Origin: Gammaproteobacteria bacterium
GTDB taxonomy: Bacteria > Pseudomonadota > Gammaproteobacteria > UBA9339
Length of the DNA stretch: 8,752 nucleotides
Direction: 5' to 3'
Assembly: GCA_018814965.1 (NCBI GenBank)
Contig: JAHIYS010000243.1
Location: 1-8,752, forward strand
Position 1 is the stretch's first letter; the number at the start of each line of letters is the position of its first letter. The notes under the pieces were generated by a model. It was not told where the DNA came from. It was given only the letters and a program-made list of their open reading frames with translations, and did not search any database. Below are positions 6,885 through 8,752 of this stretch, piece by piece. The translations under genes were made by a program, and so were the position numbers.

Positions 6885-8186
6885 TTAAACTACCTTTTTA
6901 TTCCAACGAAATATAGCGTACAAAGGAATAGTAAACAAAATAAATCCCGCCAAATAGAACATCACTTCTTTATTTGAACTTAAGATAGCAAAAAATGAGT
7001 AGGCAGCCGCTACTATAGCAACACATAAATGAAATATATTTTTATGGCCCAAAGGCTTTTTAGGTAAAATAATGATCTCTGCGATTGCCGTATAAAAATA
7101 CGCGACCACAGAAGCGGTAGTTGCCGCTATGATCAAAAGCTCAAACTGCTCAATAAGCTTTAAATAGGTGCTTGCTAAGACTAAAAAACTTACACCAGCA
7201 GATGTTATTACAAGCCCAGCAACCGGGATCCCAGGACGACTGCATTTGGCAAATATTTTAGGGAACAAACCATCATATGCCGCAGCCATCGGAATTTGAG
7301 CTGCTATCAAAATCCAACCATTTAAAGCACCAAGACATGCAATTATTGCGCCAATCGCCACAAAAACCTTGCCCCACTCACCAAAAATAATTTCCGAAGC
7401 AACCGCAAAAGGCGCAGTAGAGTTGGCCAACACATCATTTGGCAACATCCCAAATATTGCCGTGTTACTTATAATATAGACTACAGCCGCAACCGCTGTT
7501 CCAAGAACCGTAGCAATAGGAATATTGCGTTGCGGATTATGCACAGAATCAGATGGTATACTTGCAGACTCTACACCAACAAAAAGCCACAAAGTTAAAA
7601 CTATAGCAGAAGAAAAAGCGCTGAAATCTGCGCCTGAAGTAACATTAAAATTTTGCACCAGATATTCTGGATGAAAGAACCACCAACCTAAAATACCTAC
7701 AAGCAATAAAGGGGTGAATTTTAAAATAGTCGTAATTATTTGGACAAATCCTGCAAAACGTATTCCAATAATATTTACAATCGTTAGTGACCAGATAACA
7801 GCAAGGATAGCTAGTGTTTTGGCAATAGGGTCATTTAGTAATGGAAAAAATACATTGAGGTAACCTATCGTGGCTACTACAATAGAAGCATTTCCAACCA
7901 ATACTGCGATCCAATAATAATAAGCGGTTTGAAACCCCATGTATTCTCCAAAAGCAGCGCTGGCATAAACATATGGCCCCCCAGTTTTAGGAATCAATAA
8001 ACTCATTTTAGCAAATACCAAAGCTAGGCATAACACGCCAATAACCGTAAAAATTAGAGACAAAAGCCCAATACTACCAACCCTAGCTAGATTAGCTGGA
8101 AGTAAAAATGCTCCTGAACCGACCATGTTGCCCGTCACTAGAGCTATTAACATAAATAAACCAAGCTTACCTTTTCTATCACTCAT
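6885..8186 (-). CDS. APC-superfamily amino-acid antiporter, AdiC-like
   Basis: This is a twelve-helix inner-membrane transporter resembling the arginine:agmatine antiporter AdiC along its whole length. Residue numbers here count from ATG 8186. TM1 carries TGNMVGSGAFLLPANLA (18-34), the unwound substrate-binding helix. Also conserved are YYYWIAVLVGN (89-99, including the equivalent of AdiC N101), TLWLFVGVESAS (198-209, W200 and E206 matching AdiC W202 and E208) and GALNGWILIAAQ (286-297, W291 matching gating W293). AdiC C97, M104 and S357 seem replaced by hydrophobic residues, so the substrate may not be arginine/agmatine; no decarboxylase gene is adjacent. The open frame extends to a TTG at 8270, but I prefer ATG 8186. 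The MSDRKGKLG start aligns with the family N-terminus, and a TATAAT lies between the two sites, which would put the TTG upstream of the transcript. No strong Shine-Dalgarno is visible. Confidence 0.88.
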   Translation of the reverse strand: MSDRKGKLGLFMLIALVTGNMVGSGAFLLPANLARVGSIGLLSLIFTVIGVLCLALVFAKMSLLIPKTGGPYVYASAAFGEYMGFQTAYYYWIAVLVGNASIVVATIGYLNVFFPLLNDPIAKTLAILAVIWSLTIVNIIGIRFAGFVQIITTILKFTPLLLVGILGWWFFHPEYLVQNFNVTSGADFSAFSSAIVLTLWLFVGVESASIPSDSVHNPQRNIPIATVLGTAVAAVVYIISNTAIFGMLPNDVLANSTAPFAVASEIIFGEWGKVFVAIGAIIACLGALNGWILIAAQIPMAAAYDGLFPKIFAKCSRPGIPVAGLVITSAGVSFLVLASTYLKLIEQFELLIIAATTASVVAYFYTAIAEIIILPKKPLGHKNIFHLCVAIVAAAYSFFAILSSNKEVMFYLAGFILFTIPLYAIFRWNKKVV

Positions 8187-8222
8187 ACTTTTAGTTACCA
8201 AAACGTTTTTTGATTCCGGTAT

Positions 8223-8228
8223 ATTATA
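8223..8228 (-). promoter_or_regulatory. Candidate -10 element of the antiporter gene
   Basis: A perfect TATAAT on the minus strand, 36 nt upstream of the ATG at 8186. This would give a leader of about 30 nt. No good -35 lies at the normal distance; a TTGAGA is present about 21 bp upstream. Its position is the main argument for the shorter antiporter start. Confidence 0.45.
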
Positions 8229-8233
8229 CGGTA

Positions 8234-8263
8234 TTGAAACAGTTTTAAATCTCAATTTACAAT
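8234..8263 (+). promoter_or_regulatory. Candidate sigma-70 promoter of the pilin gene
   Basis: TTGAAA (8234-8239), an 18-bp spacer, then TACAAT (8258-8263). Each hexamer differs from consensus at one position. Transcription would start near 8270, giving a leader of about 32 nt before the ATG at 8302. It overlaps the upstream part of the divergent antiporter promoter. Confidence 0.5.
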
Positions 8264-8301
8264 TTATCAAACAATTATTTATCTTTAGGGACTAACCGAC
8301 A

Positions 8302-8700
8302 ATGAAGAGCTACGGCTTTACTTTAATCGAACTGGTACTGGCGCTTACGGTAATTAGCATCCTTGGTCTAATATCTTACCCATCATATAATGAGCATTTG
8401 TTAAGAACACGAAGGGTTTATATGACAATGGCGCTCCTAGATTTAGCTAGTAGTTTGGAGATATATTATGCCTCAAATCACACCTATGATGGAGCAACAT
8501 TAGAAGATTTATTATCAAATAGAACCCAATCCAAAAATCACTATTGCCTTGAATTAACAACTAAAGATGATCTTTATACCCTAAAAGCCACTCCCATTGG
8601 CAATCAAAAAAAAGATCTTATATGCCAAACATTATCACTCGATCAAGATGGAAATAAAAGCGCGAGTGGCAATGCAGATATCGCAAAATGTTGGTTGTAG
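8302..8700 (+). CDS. pilE: Type IV minor pilin, PilE-like
   Basis: This is a type IV prepilin of 132 residues. A five-residue leader MKSYG is followed by the prepilin peptidase site G5/FTLIEL, with the required glutamate at mature position 5 (E10). The hydrophobic N-terminal helix LVLALTVISILGLISYP (11-27) anchors the subunit in the inner membrane and packs it into the pilus core. Next come a helical RR...LLDLA...EIYY segment (37-56), typical of PilE minor pilins, and a beta domain with three cysteines (C82, C108, C130). The ending DQDGNKSASG...CW matches the PilE disulfide-loop region. Minor pilins of this type prime assembly of the pilus or pseudopilus together with FimU, PilV, PilW and PilX-like proteins, none of which is next to it here, so this is a solitary copy. 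A Shine-Dalgarno AGGGA lies 10 nt before the ATG (8287-8291). A pseudopilin of type II secretion is a less likely alternative. Confidence 0.87.
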   Translation: MKSYGFTLIELVLALTVISILGLISYPSYNEHLLRTRRVYMTMALLDLASSLEIYYASNHTYDGATLEDLLSNRTQSKNHYCLELTTKDDLYTLKATPIGNQKKDLICQTLSLDQDGNKSASGNADIAKCWL

Positions 8701-8730
8701 GTTAATAGGCTATTGTTATCAGGGAAGGGG

Positions 8731-8752
8731 GTCATTGCGAGCTTACGAAGTA
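8731..8752. repeat. Start of another dispersed-repeat copy, cut by the window edge
   Basis: GTCATTGCGAGC (8731-8742) is identical to the left-arm opening of the element at 1-133 and is followed by a related but diverged TTACGAAG. It begins 30 bp after the pilin stop codon and runs off the window, so its length and partner arm are unknown. A small AATAG/CTATT inverted repeat (8704-8714) lies between the pilin stop and this repeat, with no T-tract. Confidence 0.7.

Overview
The window looks like a piece of chromosome from an AT-rich gammaproteobacterium. The gene set (octanoyltransferase LipB, TolC, an HAE1-type RND pump, a PilE-type minor pilin), the low GC content, the decaying gene remnants and the dispersed palindromic repeats all fit a member of the Legionellales (Legionella/Coxiella-like, often host-associated). 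That assignment is an inference from gene style; no rRNA or other marker gene is present.

Layout. Positions 1-133 hold a complete-looking inverted-repeat element, followed after only 28 bp by lipB (162-779, +). Facing it is a small exported orphan protein with five cysteines (832-1260, -). Upstream of that on the same strand is an N-terminal stub of a GrpB/UPF0157 protein (1327-1530, -). Its start abuts a second copy of the repeat (1537-1578), with a more worn third copy next to it (1598-1621). Then come a 1011-residue RND efflux permease (1629-4664, -) and, upstream of it, a TolC-type outer membrane channel with an unusual C-terminal tail (4872-6563, -). The gap 6564-6884 holds the decayed 3' end of an apparent outer-membrane beta-barrel gene. 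It is followed by an AdiC-like APC amino-acid antiporter (6885-8186, -). A short divergent promoter region separates that gene from a PilE-like pilin (8302-8700, +). The window ends inside another copy of the repeat (8731-8752).

How the genes work together. TolC and the RND pump plausibly form two of the three parts of an efflux machine. The periplasmic adaptor that must join them is absent here, and the 207-bp gap between the two genes contains no recognisable adaptor. LipB (lipoate biosynthesis), the antiporter and the pilin are functionally unrelated neighbours.

I see no new defence, mobile or biosynthetic system. The most interesting features are the repeat family sitting directly against gene starts, the two gene remnants, the TolC tail, the missing adaptor and the exported orphan.
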